A stretch of 64,000 nucleotides of DNA, from the NCBI GenBank assembly GCA_965216225.1, contig CBDCFF010000031.1, positions 186,001 through 250,000 of the forward strand, given 5' to 3'. The position numbers were made by a program, and so were the translations under genes. The notes under the pieces are model-generated. The model searched no databases, was not told where the DNA came from, and saw only the letters and a list, made by a program, of their open reading frames with translations. This DNA is from 3107 sp965216225. Its GTDB lineage: Bacteria > Pseudomonadota > Alphaproteobacteria > Rhodobacterales > Rhodobacteraceae. This document shows, piece after piece, positions 52,101 through 60,403 of this stretch; within the stretch, counting starts at the first letter, position 1, and the number at the start of each line of letters is the position of its first letter.

Positions 52101-54709
52101 AGGGCGCTGATGCGGAGGCGACCGTCACCCTGATCGACACCGACAACACCCCCGCGACCGGCGCGCCGGTGATCTCGGGCGCGGCGCAGGTGGGCGAGGT
52201 GCTGACGGCGGAAACTGGCGGGATTGCGGATGCGGACGGGCTGACGAGCCCCGGCTACACCTGGCAGTGGCTGCGGGTGGACAGCGACGGCGTGTCGAAC
52301 GAGACGATGATCGGCGCGAACGCCGGCGCCTACACGCTGGTCGCGGCGGATGCGGGCGGGAAGATCAGGGTGCGGGTGAGCTTCACCGACGACGCGGGCA
52401 ACCCGGAGGCGCTGACCAGCGATGCCTGGCTGGCGAACGGCACGATCACGCCGCTCTCCACCGACGCGACGCTGAGCGGGCTGACGCTGGCGGATGCCTC
52501 GGACGACAGCGCGATCACGCTGAACGAGGCGTTCGCCTCGGATACGACCGACTACACGGCGAACGTGGCGAACGATGTGGACACGGTGACACTGACGGCA
52601 ACGACGACCGATGATGGCGCGACGGTCAGCGTCGTCACCCTGGGCGGGACCGCGATTGCCGACAGCGATTTTGCCGACGGGATCACGATTCCTTCGCTCC
52701 TCGTGGGCGACAACGAGATCAATGTGGTGGTGACGGCGGAGGACGACACCGACACCCAAGACTACACGGTGATGGTGACGCGCACCCCTGCCTTCGCCGG
52801 GGATGTGATTACAGGCGCCTCCGACTCGCCGCAGGAGGGCGATACGCTGACGGTCCATCCCGAGGTCATCGAGGCTGAGTACGGGCTGATGGTGAATGCG
52901 ACGTTCAGCTACCAGTGGTTCCGGGTGGAGGACGGCAGCAGCGTCGGCAGCAATGCCCGCAGCAGAAACGCCACCCGCAACGTCCCCGGAAACGTCACCT
53001 GCAACGTCCCCGGAACCATCATGAGGACGGTCATTCCGGACGCGACCTCGGCCACCTACATGCTGGTCGCGGAGGATCTGGGCAGGACGATCGGGGTGGA
53101 GGTGAACTGGCCCGGGAACATGCTCACCTGCATTGTGACGGGCACGGGCACGGTTGCGGCGGCGGTGTCGGACCGGACCGCGCCGGTTGCGTCGTGGTTG
53201 CCGCGTTTCGGGCGCACGGTGTCGGAGCAGGTGGTGGAGGCGGCGCAGGCGCGGATGGCGGCGACGCCGGTGGCGGGTCTTGCCGGACAGTTGGCCGGTC
53301 AGACGATCGCCATCGCGCCGGGGCGTGGGTCTGCGGAGGCTCGGGCGGCTGCGAAGGCCGACTTCGCGGCGTTGGGCGAGAGCTTTTTCGGCGCCGGGAA
53401 TGCCACCGGGAATGCCTGGGATGACATCGGGGACGGTCGGGATGGCGCTGCGGAGCGCGGTTACAGTTCGCGGGCGCTGACCGGTCGCGATTTCCTCACC
53501 GGCAGCGCCTTTGCCCTGACCGGCCACAGTGGCGACAGTGCCGCCACGCTCTGGGGCCGGGGGGCGGTCACGAGCTTCGACGGGCGCGACGGGTCGCTGT
53601 CGCTGGACGGCGAAGTGGTCAGCGGGATGCTGGGCATCGACTGGCGCAATGGCGAGCGCAGCGGCGGGCTGATGCTGTCGCGTTCGCGCGGCGAGGGCGA
53701 CTACCGGTCGTCTGCGGCAGGTGGCGCGACGAGCGATGATGGCCGGATTTCGGCAACGCTGACCGGGCTCTATCCGTGGCTTGGCCACCGGGTGAACGAC
53801 CGTCTGACGCTGTGGGGCGTCGCCGGTTACGGTCGCGGCACGCTGACGTTGACGCCTGCGGGCGAGGACGCGCTGAGCGCCGGGATCGGGCTGACGATGG
53901 GGTCGGTGGGCGCACGCGGCGCCCTCGGGGCGGGCGCGGAAGGCGTGGTGCTGGCGTGGGAGGCCGACGCGCTGGCGCTCCGAACCACATCGGACGCGGC
54001 GAGCGGTGTTGCGGGTCGCCTTGATGCCACCTCCTCCGGGGTGACGCGCCTGCTCCTGGGTCTGACCGGGTCGCGACGGTTCCGCCTCGGCTCGGGTGCG
54101 GCGCTGACGCCGGGGCTCGAAGTCGGCCTGCGCCACGACGGCGGCGATGCGGAGACCGGTTTCGGCGCCGACATCGGCGTCAGCCTCGACTTCGCCGACC
54201 CGGCGCGCGGGATCACCGCGGCGCTCAGTGCGCGCGGGCTGCTGGACCACGCGGCGTCGGACTTCCGCGAGCGTGGCCTGTCGGTGACGCTGACCTGGGA
54301 TCAGCGGCCCGGCAGCGATCTCGGCTGGTCGCTGTCGCTGGACCACGGGGTGGGCGCGGCGACCGAAGGCGGTGCGGCGTCACTGCTGGCGCGCCAGAGC
54401 CTGGCCGGTCTGCTCACCGGTGACGGTGACGACGGTGCTGACACCACTGAGGGCAACCTGCAACGGCGCTTTGATGCGACGCTGGGCTACGGGTTTCCGA
54501 TGGCGGCGGGCCGGTTTGTCGCGGTGAGCGGGATCGGGTTCGGGCTGACGGACGCGGGTCGCGAATACAGCGTCGGCTGGCGGCTCGGCCTCGCCCGCAG
54601 CGGCCCGATGGACCTGCACCTTCGCCTTGAGGCGACCCGGCAGGAGAGTGCGACCGGCAGCCCCACCCACGATCTCGGCCTCGACCTCGGCGCCGCCACC
54701 CGATGGTAG
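49154..54709 (+). CDS. Giant LRR/Calx-beta/cadherin-like autotransporter, main part
   Basis: 1,851 residues; with the upstream segment the uninterrupted frame would be about 1,998. Domain order, numbered here from 49154: LRR repeats (about 34-225); a PKD/Ig-like segment (about 235-310); a cadherin-like beta-sandwich (about 325-435); Calx-beta-type repeats ending DNDT or DDE (about 440-790); Ig-like units (SDADGLTAPGYMYQWIRVDG, ADADGLTSPGYTWQWLRVDS) alternating with another Calx-beta-like and a cadherin-like domain (to about 1215); and a third Ig-like unit with a short NVPGNVTCNVPG repeat. The C-terminal roughly 390 residues form an outer-membrane autotransporter barrel (TLWGRGAVTSFDGRDGSLSL onward) ending in Trp. 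Likely a surface adhesin. Without readthrough or repair it lacks its own signal peptide. Confidence 0.85.
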   Translation: MIGITRTPLGVCARTVEVRDALVASISGVVNCADVTTDHLAAITGPLNLEIEGITALAAGDFAGLTGVTELHLNHNDLSTLPAGVFDGLTGVTKLYLWGIQLSTPPAGVFDGLTGVTELYLFGNALTTLPAGVFDGLTALETLQLSGNALASLPDDVFDGLTALDHLDLGGNGLTTLPAGVFDGLTALETLRLDDNELTTLPDDVFEPLTALTDLRLGGNPGAPFAPVADALPDDGTVSTAGGTVTLIGSGSDGGPWGDNVTYGWTTTTSGVTFDDNTSATPVATIPMLADDTVLTFTLTVTGAGHISLGTAAATDTATVTATAPPSDDATLSGLALTEGGGNVIPLDPPFMPGTIDYEASVENGVDTVTLTPTVNDSDATVAYLDASDMAITDTDANTLALDAPLTEGTNTFKVVVTAEDDNTTQTYTVVVTRALPALSFVSVNVEVAENEGVGMVGVELDRTSLDTITVDYQTQDSTAVAGVDYTATMGTLTFAPGSDYQAITIPILDNDTFEAGAPGSFRVMLGNPAGATLPASAVATVSIRDDEGVPTALIADVTAGEGGTMRLTLTLDHPSSLDTAYGATAGDIGGTATRGVDYEDDFLTGGSVPFTVPAGDLSATLAIAITDDMVAEDNETITIRWTLDQSSNRGEATPVSLDFTGAITDDDAAGVTVSETALTVTEEDTTGDSYTVVLDSRPTADVMVTVAAPAGTDVTPKPATLTFTSLDWDTPRTVTVTADNDGDTDNDTVTLTHSAASSDGNYSTVTIPGVMVTVLDNDTAASGAPEITGAPMDDDGNPEPQHGLTLTVDTSGISDADGLTAPGYMYQWIRVDGSNEDDIPGATVATYTAVLADVGMKLKVKVIFTDDGGAAETLTSMATASVVAQSVVSFRSSTASVTEGDVQGVLLTLDLSPHARGSGTVQLLSEGQNGATPADYRTNTSVDFTPGDLGRTIEFVAHDDVDDDDGESVKISLGMLPPWMKEGADAEATVTLIDTDNTPATGAPVISGAAQVGEVLTAETGGIADADGLTSPGYTWQWLRVDSDGVSNETMIGANAGAYTLVAADAGGKIRVRVSFTDDAGNPEALTSDAWLANGTITPLSTDATLSGLTLADASDDSAITLNEAFASDTTDYTANVANDVDTVTLTATTTDDGATVSVVTLGGTAIADSDFADGITIPSLLVGDNEINVVVTAEDDTDTQDYTVMVTRTPAFAGDVITGASDSPQEGDTLTVHPEVIEAEYGLMVNATFSYQWFRVEDGSSVGSNARSRNATRNVPGNVTCNVPGTIMRTVIPDATSATYMLVAEDLGRTIGVEVNWPGNMLTCIVTGTGTVAAAVSDRTAPVASWLPRFGRTVSEQVVEAAQARMAATPVAGLAGQLAGQTIAIAPGRGSAEARAAAKADFAALGESFFGAGNATGNAWDDIGDGRDGAAERGYSSRALTGRDFLTGSAFALTGHSGDSAATLWGRGAVTSFDGRDGSLSLDGEVVSGMLGIDWRNGERSGGLMLSRSRGEGDYRSSAAGGATSDDGRISATLTGLYPWLGHRVNDRLTLWGVAGYGRGTLTLTPAGEDALSAGIGLTMGSVGARGALGAGAEGVVLAWEADALALRTTSDAASGVAGRLDATSSGVTRLLLGLTGSRRFRLGSGAALTPGLEVGLRHDGGDAETGFGADIGVSLDFADPARGITAALSARGLLDHAASDFRERGLSVTLTWDQRPGSDLGWSLSLDHGVGAATEGGAASLLARQSLAGLLTGDGDDGADTTEGNLQRRFDATLGYGFPMAAGRFVAVSGIGFGLTDAGREYSVGWRLGLARSGPMDLHLRLEATRQESATGSPTHDLGLDLGAATRW
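49322..49825 (+). repeat. Seven 72-bp tandem repeats encoding leucine-rich repeats
   Basis: 24-residue units LPAGVFDGLTGVTELYLFGN-like repeat seven times with a 72-bp period (e.g. unit starts at 49394 and 49466). The codons are nearly identical between units, indicating recent duplication. The outermost units are more divergent (ITALAAGDFAGLTGV and LPDDVFEPLTALTD). The pattern is that of extracellular LRR proteins. Confidence 0.85.
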
Positions 54710-55169
54710 GGGAATGTTCACGGCGCGCGGGGGGCCTTGTCCGGTTGGGGCAACCATCTGGAAGAGACTGCCCGCTCAGTCCCCGCCTCCCGGTTTCAAT
54801 GCGGGAAACGAACGCCACTGGACGGCGGCAGGAAGTCGATTCCGGCCCATGAGACCGGCGACCGCTCCGCAATCGGGTGCAGTTGACGACCGATAGCCAT
54901 GAGGCTTGCCCGGAAGTGGCGGCGGCCCATCGACCCGGCGAAGCCCCACCGTTGTCACATCCCGTGTGATTGTATGGCTGTTTTCTGAAGAGCTCGGGCT
55001 TTTCTTGATGCCAGTCCTTGAGCGCATCGATGGGGTCAGTTGCGGATAGGGGCGGAATCCTGCGCTAAGGCTTGAAGCCGTCGATGGTATGAATGGCGTC
55101 TGCGAGTTTGGGCAGATCGGCGGCGTAGAAGGCCCAGTACGCACGAATGGGTTAAAAGCGGCAAGATTT
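54710..55169. other. Gap downstream of the autotransporter
   Basis: 460 bp without an intact gene. On the minus strand about 55075-55148 reads RAYWAFYAADLPKLADAI then HTIDGFKP and a stop, which looks like the coding C-terminus of a lost gene I cannot name. The rest shows no recognisable feature. Confidence 0.4.
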
Positions 55170-55611
55170 TCACGAGAGCTGAGTTGATCGCTTGATTCTG
55201 TCGATTGTTGCCACCCCGACATTGAAATGTCGAGCAATGGCACGGATGGACTGCCCTTCTTTGAGCATGGATCTGACCTGATCTTGTTGATGTGTGGTGA
55301 GTTTCAGTTTTCGGCCAAATTTCACACCTCGTTTTTTCGCAGAGGTTCTACCTTCGTCGGTGCGTTCGTTGATGAGGTTGCGTTCAAGCTCTGAAAGCCC
55401 TGCAAAAACAGTAAGCAAGAATTTCCCCATCGAGCTTGTGGTATCAGCCCAAGGCTCACGTATGGACCGGAATGAGGCCCCTGGTGTAGCGCGACAATCA
55501 AGATGAGAAGTGCGCGTCAATCAGGATGAGAATCCTTGGTCGCGACGTTTGGGACGATGCCGGGCTTTTGTGCCGCGATCAAGGGGTTTGTTTTTTGATT
55601 GTCGCGGAGCG

Positions 55612-56421
55612 TCAATCAGCTTTGGTGTTTTCCGGTGTGGCTTTTTGTGCAGGCCTTCCCGGCCCCTTTGCCTTTTGTGCTGCTCTTCGCCGGTAGCTTT
55701 CGACATTCATCTCGAAGATGGTTGCGTGGTGCACGAGCCTGTCGACGGCGGCCAATGTCATGGCCGGGTCTGGAAAAATCGCATTCCACTCCCCGAAGGG
55801 CTGGTTGGCCGTGATCAACATTGAGCGGCGTTCATATCTCGCGCTGATGAGTTCGAAGAGCACACTGGTTTCAGCCTGATCCTTGGTGACGTAGGTGATG
55901 TCATCGAGGATCAGCAGATGGAATTTGTCGAGCTTTGCAATGGCACTTTCGAGGACGAGATCGCGGCGGGCCTGTTGGAGTTTCTGGACCAGATCGGTGG
56001 TGCGGCTGAATAGGACGCGGTAGCCTTGCTCGACAAGGGCGAGCCCGATGGCTGAGCCGAGATGTGATTTGCCCACACCTGGCGGCCCAAACAGCAGGAT
56101 GTTGCCGCCCTTTCCGATCCAGCTGTCGCCAGCGGTGATCGCACTGACATGGGCCTTGGACAGCATGGGGACGGCTGTGAAGTCGAAGGTGTCGATCGTT
56201 TTTCCGGGCAACAGGCGTGCCTGTGCGAGATGTCGCTCGATACGACGGCGATCTCGTTCAGCCAGTTCATGCTCCACCAGGGTGCTGAGCATCCGAGCGG
56301 CGGGCCAGCCTTCCTTGTCGGCTTGTTCCGCAAAGCGCGGCCATAGCGCCTTGATGGCTGGCAAGCGCAATTCGGTCAGAGCCAAGGTTAGGCGGGCGGT
56401 ATCGGTCTGGGGCGATGTCAT
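55612..56421 (-). CDS. istB: IS21 helper ATPase IstB (copy 2)
   Basis: 269 residues, identical in sequence to the IstB of copy 1, with the same Walker A (GPPGVGKSHLGSA) and Walker B (LLILDDITYV). 4-bp overlap with istA. Confidence 0.93.
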   Translation of the reverse strand: MTSPQTDTARLTLALTELRLPAIKALWPRFAEQADKEGWPAARMLSTLVEHELAERDRRRIERHLAQARLLPGKTIDTFDFTAVPMLSKAHVSAITAGDSWIGKGGNILLFGPPGVGKSHLGSAIGLALVEQGYRVLFSRTTDLVQKLQQARRDLVLESAIAKLDKFHLLILDDITYVTKDQAETSVLFELISARYERRSMLITANQPFGEWNAIFPDPAMTLAAVDRLVHHATIFEMNVESYRRRAAQKAKGPGRPAQKATPENTKAD

Positions 56422-57938
56422 GCTGTCACCTCCTGAGCGGATGGCGTACCGCCGACCAACTGGTCGTAAGATGACAGGTCGGCCAGTTGCACCGCGACTT
56501 GGGGGAGTGCGTCTTGTGATGGGCTAAACACTGCGCGTAGGGCCGCCATGTCAGGCGGGCGCTTCTGGCGAAGGTCCTCCTCAAGCTGCGCTGCCAATTC
56601 AGCCTCGCAGCCCCGCTCGTGTGCCAGCGCCAGAAGATCGACAACCATGCGACACGCCGCCTTCTCACTGGTCTGCTCCAGCAGGAATGCGAACATGTTA
56701 CGGAACGCCCGGCGCGGGAATAGCTGATCCCGATAGACCAGCCCCATCAGCGCCATGGGCTTTTTGCGCAAGGAGTGGATGACGTGGTGGTAATTGACCA
56801 CGTGCCCATGGCTCCCGGTGCTCGAGGCTCGTCCGCGTGTCAGCGTTAGCAGGGCAGAGCTTCCCAGGAACAGCTCCAACCGATCATCGTAGAGCCGAAC
56901 CCGCAGCTGATGCCCGATCAACCGGGATGGCACGGTGTAGAACACCTTGCGCAAGGTGAAGCCCCCGGAGGAAGTGACGCGCAACGTGATCTCCTCGTAA
57001 TCCGTGGTCCGCCGCGTCGGCAAAGGTCTGAGGCTCGCACGTTCCGCATCGATACGCTTGGCATTGCGGGCGTTGATCCGGCCCACGATCTCGTCGATGA
57101 AGCGACGATAATCTTGCAAGCTTTCGAAGTCGCGCGACCCACGCATGACCAGCGCGTCCTCAATGGTGCGCTTCAGATGCCCATTGGGGCTCTCGATGGA
57201 ACCGTTCTCGTGTGCGACGCCCTTGTTGTTGCGCGTCGGCGTCATTCCATAATGGTTGCACAGGGCGTCGAAGCGGTCGGTTAGATCGGCCCGGGATGAC
57301 TTATCCAGGTTCTTGAAGGCCGCCGACAGGCTGTCAGTTCCATGATTGTGTGGCACGCCGCCGAGCGTCCAGAGGGCGTTCTGCAATCCCTCAGCCAGCG
57401 CCACATAGCTTTCGCCGCCCAGCACGACGTGGGCGTGCTGAAACCCGCTATAGGCAAGCCGGAAGTGATACAGTCGATGGCCCAGTGCCTCACCGGCAAT
57501 GGTCACACCCAACTTGCCCATGGCGGTGAAATCCGACAGGCCCATTTTGCCCGGTGTGTGGGTCTGCCGGAAAATGACGTCCTGTTCAGGGCCGTGTTCC
57601 GCATTCCAGGCGCGTATCCGTCGCTCCGGAGTCCGTCGGATGCCCGTACCCAGATCAGAATGCCGACGCAGAAGCTCCTCGTAAACCGCCACAGGTCGGA
57701 TCCCCGGTGAGGACCGCAGAAGCGGCACGACCTCCGCATCAAAAATGTCCGCCAGCGGGTCCGGACGCCGCCGGCCGCGAGGGGCCTTCTTCTGTGATGG
57801 TAAAATTGGGTCAGCTTGCAGCCGATAGCCCGTTGCCTGGCTGATCCCCGCCTTGGCAGCGGCAACGGCAACGGAATGGGTCGATCTGAGCGTCATGAAG
57901 AGCCTCATTTGTTGGTCAGTGACATGACAGCCCGGCAT
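56418..57938 (-). CDS. istA: IS21 transposase IstA (copy 2)
   Basis: 506 residues from MPGCHVTDQQMRLFM, same domain order as copy 1 (HTH, integrase DDE core with HENGSIESPNGH). It differs by Pro for Leu in the segment GIRRTPERRIRAW. The frame is intact, so at least one functional IS21 is likely present. Confidence 0.92.
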   Translation of the reverse strand: MPGCHVTDQQMRLFMTLRSTHSVAVAAAKAGISQATGYRLQADPILPSQKKAPRGRRRPDPLADIFDAEVVPLLRSSPGIRPVAVYEELLRRHSDLGTGIRRTPERRIRAWNAEHGPEQDVIFRQTHTPGKMGLSDFTAMGKLGVTIAGEALGHRLYHFRLAYSGFQHAHVVLGGESYVALAEGLQNALWTLGGVPHNHGTDSLSAAFKNLDKSSRADLTDRFDALCNHYGMTPTRNNKGVAHENGSIESPNGHLKRTIEDALVMRGSRDFESLQDYRRFIDEIVGRINARNAKRIDAERASLRPLPTRRTTDYEEITLRVTSSGGFTLRKVFYTVPSRLIGHQLRVRLYDDRLELFLGSSALLTLTRGRASSTGSHGHVVNYHHVIHSLRKKPMALMGLVYRDQLFPRRAFRNMFAFLLEQTSEKAACRMVVDLLALAHERGCEAELAAQLEEDLRQKRPPDMAALRAVFSPSQDALPQVAVQLADLSSYDQLVGGTPSAQEVTA

Positions 57939-58456
57939 GAACGATCCCCTTGCACAGAAAATCATTCCTTATCCGAGCCGGCCACAACCGTCAGGCCCGC
58001 CCCAAAAGGGCAAAACGCGTGTGCGGGGCCTCCCCAGTCGGGCTACGCCCTCCCTGCGAGCCCCCGCACACGCGTTCTCATCCTGATTGACGCTGGATTC
58101 TCACCTTGTTTGTCGCGCAGCACCCTGCTGCTTCGATTTTCCTGGTGATGACGAAGAGATCGTGCGTTGATCGTGCGAGGCGGTCCAGACTTGTGACGAG
58201 CAGCGTGTCACCTTGCTGGAGCCTGCTCAGCATTTTCTCCAGTTGCGGACGGCGGCGGTCAAATCCGGTCAGTTTCTCTCGGAATATCTTGTCACAGCCT
58301 GCCGCTTGAAGCTGCTCGATCTGGCTTTCCAGGTTCTGTCCAGTCGTCGAGACCCTCGCATAGCCGATCAGCATGGGTTTTGGCCTGATTTTGGCAGACC
58401 AATACGGAACAAGGATACGGATTTCTCAAGCTGCTGATTTTGCGCCCGAAAAAATT

Positions 58457-58486
58457 CGTTCCGTTTGTTATAAGTTTCGGAACACG
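58457..58486. promoter_or_regulatory. Candidate res crossover site (site I) upstream of the serine recombinase
   Basis: A dyad with outer arms CGTTCCG and CGGAACACG and central TTATAA lies 83 bp upstream of the recombinase start. Tn3-type res site I has the same layout, about 28 bp, with CGTTCG/CGAACG-like ends and crossover at a central TA. Subsites II and III were not identified. Confidence 0.45.
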
Positions 58487-58542
58487 TCATGCAGCCAAGG
58501 CCTCTTGTTCCAGTGGCAATCTCTGATCCATGTCCAGAGGGA

Positions 58543-58560
58543 ATACCCCATAGGGGGTAG
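58543..58560. promoter_or_regulatory. CsoR/RcnR/FrmR-type operator-like dyad
   Basis: 'atacccca' followed by 'tagggggtag' resembles the G/C-tract operators (TACCCC...GGGGTA) bound by the copper, nickel or formaldehyde sensors of the CsoR family. No regulator gene of that family is recognisable nearby; the downstream gene is only a fragment. Confidence 0.35.
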
Positions 58561-58635
58561 ATTCCGGTATGGGGCAGGATCGTATCACAAGGCTCTCCGG
58601 GCTTGGTTTTTCCACCTGTATTCGCCCAGATTTCA

Positions 58636-58793
58636 GCGCTGGTTCGGTCACCGGAAAAGTTGCCCAAACATCCCAACCTCAAAACAGTGAAAGGCGACGT
58701 TTCCAATGCATCGGACGTACTCAATATCGTCAAAGGGGCGGACGTGGTTGTGAGCTGTCTCGGCAACGTCAAAGGCGTTCTCATCATGGAGAA
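58636..58793 (+). pseudogene. NAD(P)-binding (NmrA-like SDR) oxidoreductase fragment
   Basis: The frame encodes ALVRSPEKLPKHPNLKTVKGDVSNASDVLNIVKGADVVVSCLGNVKG, the beta2-beta4 part of an NAD(P)-binding Rossmann protein. The N-terminal glycine motif is missing. The 3' side is cut at 58794 by the left end of an IS256 element. Confidence 0.65.
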
Positions 58794-59264
58794 GAGTTAT
58801 AGCCGAAAGTTGGTTATGGCCCTGATGGGCGGCCTATCATGGCGTTGTTCACGCGGCGCAATTCTCAGCAGAGAAAAGGATATGCCACCTGACGAAGTCT
58901 ACCATCACGCCGTTGCCCGGTCCATCGGGATTTTCGTCTGACCCGCTGACCGACATCCTGCAAACCGGCGCGCGCCAACTGCTCAAACAGGCGGTGGAAG
59001 CGGAATTGGCCACGCTCCTCGCCGCCCATGCCCGCGAGGTGACGGACGATGGCCGTGCGCGGCTGGTGCGCCATGGTCATCTGCCCGAGCGCGAGGTTAT
59101 GACCGGCATCGGCCCGATAGCAGTGAAGGCGCCGCGGGTGCGGGACCGGGGCAATGTGGACGAAAAGATCCGTTTCGCCTCGTCGATCCTGCCGCCCTGG
59201 CTGCGCAAGACCAGATCGATTGAGGAACTGCTGCCGTGGCTCTATCTCAAGATATCTGTCCTGG

Positions 59265-60180
59265 TCAAGGTTTGATTTTGGACCACTGGCGGTTTTCGCG
59301 GATCAAGGTATTTGCGAGGATGATGAGCTTGCGCATGATTGCCACAAGAGCGACCTTGGCTTTCTTGCCCTTTTGACGCAAAGCCTTGTAGACGCAGGTG
59401 AGTTGGGAATTGCAGCGCGCTGCGACGAGGGCGGGCATGTAGAGCGCCTGGCGAAGCCCGGCTCGTCCGCCTCCGATTTTCGCTCTGGCTGTCCATTTGC
59501 CGGACTTGCGCACGAAGGGAGCCAGGCCCGCAAGCGCGGCGGCCTGCTTGGGCGTCAAGGTTCCGATCTCCGGCATTTCGATGAGTATTGCGACGGCAGG
59601 GGATCGACCGCAGGATCTCGAACTGTCTGGCAAGCTTTGCATCCTCGCGGATACGCTTCTTCAACTCGGCATCGAGTTGGGCAAGTTGCTTTGCAATCTG
59701 GCGCATCCTGGTTTTCAGTTGCGCCTTGACGAGTGTGTTGCGCGCACCGCAGAGCCGGTTCCGGCAGGCAGTCTGGTCCTTGATGAGAGCGCTCCGGGCG
59801 ACATGCACCTCCCGCAGATCGTTCATGGGTTCATCGCGCAACGGTGAAGCCTTCAGGTCAAGCATCGCCCCCATGCGGGCCAGCAGTTCCGCATCGATCC
59901 GGTCAGTTTTGGCGGACTGGCCGACCGCTTCGGCGAAGCGGCGGGCGCGTTCGGGGTTCACCTTGACCATGGCGTGAGCCGTCTTTGAAAGGCGGGCCTC
60001 CAGATCGCGATGATAGCGTCCTGTAGGCTCGTAGACGACGCGGCAGCACTGCGGGCCGATCCAGTTCTTCAGCGTCTTCAGTCCTGTCCGGTCGTTGGTG
60101 AAGCGTTTCGCCTTGCCATCGCTCAGGCGATGGGTGTCGAGATGATCTTTCGAGATGTCGATGCCGATGGTATCATTCAT
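59265..60180 (-). pseudogene. IS110 family transposase with one frameshift
   Basis: MNDTIGIDISKDHLDTHRLS starts the DEDD domain (Asp in GIDISK, Glu in VYEPTGRYH, KTDRIDAELLARMG). It runs to FEILRSIP at about 59606, where the frame shifts. The other frame continues AVAILIEMPEIGTLTPKQAAALAGLAPFVRKSGKWTARAKIGGGRAGLRQALYMPALVA to the stop. It is full length except for the shift, which could be real or a sequencing error. Confidence 0.85.
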
Positions 60181-60299
60181 GACCTTTTCGTCTCCCGTTC
60201 TTGTCATACGAGGCAGGGGTGTTCCCTCCTCCACTATCTGTTCGGGTTCATCAAAAGGGCGGGGGTGATCCATCTTGAGAACGGTCCTCAAAGACCAGG
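60181..60299 (-). ncRNA. Candidate IS110 bridge-RNA region (second type)
   Basis: 119 bp of noncoding sequence upstream of the IS110 gene, present almost unchanged at 36-153. The 3' noncoding end of this element is only about a dozen bases, so any bridge RNA should come from this side. Read as minus-strand RNA it contains tctcaag, which also occurs at the left target flank. Pairing loops were not worked out. Confidence 0.25.
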
Positions 60300-60403
60300 G
60301 CATCATCGATCCATCCCCCGCCACCCCTCGGGCCGCTGCAGCGGCCCGAGGGGTGGCATCCGTATCGCACGGATACGAATGCCTGGGAAATCCAATAGAC
60401 AAG
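60297..60403. repeat. Palindromic segment between IS110 and IS256, flanked by agggcat
   Basis: Contains a perfect 38-bp palindrome at 60320-60357 (arms begin gccacccctcgggcc, centre ctgcag). A second hairpin, cgtatc/gatacg, lies at 60361-60377. The segment is bordered by 7-bp direct repeats agggcat (60297-60303, 60402-60408). It is absent from the related IS110 end at 1-153. Confidence 0.6.

Larger units (their letters stand above)
55485..58122 (-). mobile_element. IS21 family element, copy 2
   Basis: 2,638 bp, same ends and gene content as copy 1. I found a single clear difference between the encoded proteins (IstA Leu to Pro in the GIRRT-ERRIRAW segment), so the two copies separated recently. 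Inserted in a serine recombinase gene. Confidence 0.9.
55170..58374 (-). pseudogene. Serine recombinase (resolvase/invertase), split by IS21 copy 2
   Basis: The N-terminal part (58374-58123) encodes MLIGYARVSTTGQNLESQIEQL, with the catalytic Ser in YARVST, then the conserved LLVTSLDRLARSTHDL. The C-terminal part (55478-55170) continues ASFRSIREPWADTTSSMGKFLLTVFAGLSELERNLINERT and a helix-turn-helix (SIRAIARHFNVGVATIDRIKRS). Joined across one copy of the target they give 186 residues, the normal resolvase size. Target repeats ccctg lie on both sides with one extra base at the left border. It was intact before IS21 inserted. Confidence 0.88.
59252..60299 (-). mobile_element. IS110 family element (second type), inserted in IS256
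   Basis: Left junction after 'ctctatctcaag' of the IS256 gene (59251); element sequence starts 'atatctgtcctggtcaaggt'. The gene-start end probably finishes at 'aaagaccag' (60299), the point where the related copy at 1-153 stops. A further roughly 105-bp palindromic segment (60297-60403) lies before the IS256 frame resumes; it may be part of the element or a separate insertion. No target duplication, as expected for IS110. Confidence 0.65.

Noticed and set aside
48734..54346. Two long minus-strand frames (942 and 834 codons) opposite the autotransporter
   Set aside because: Composition is His/Arg/Gly-rich with no domain; they are shadows of the repetitive plus-strand gene.
60275..60403. Start of the 60275-60919 frame as a new gene
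   Set aside because: The first 43 codons lie in the IS110 end and palindromic segment; the coding part is the continuation of the split IS256 transposase.
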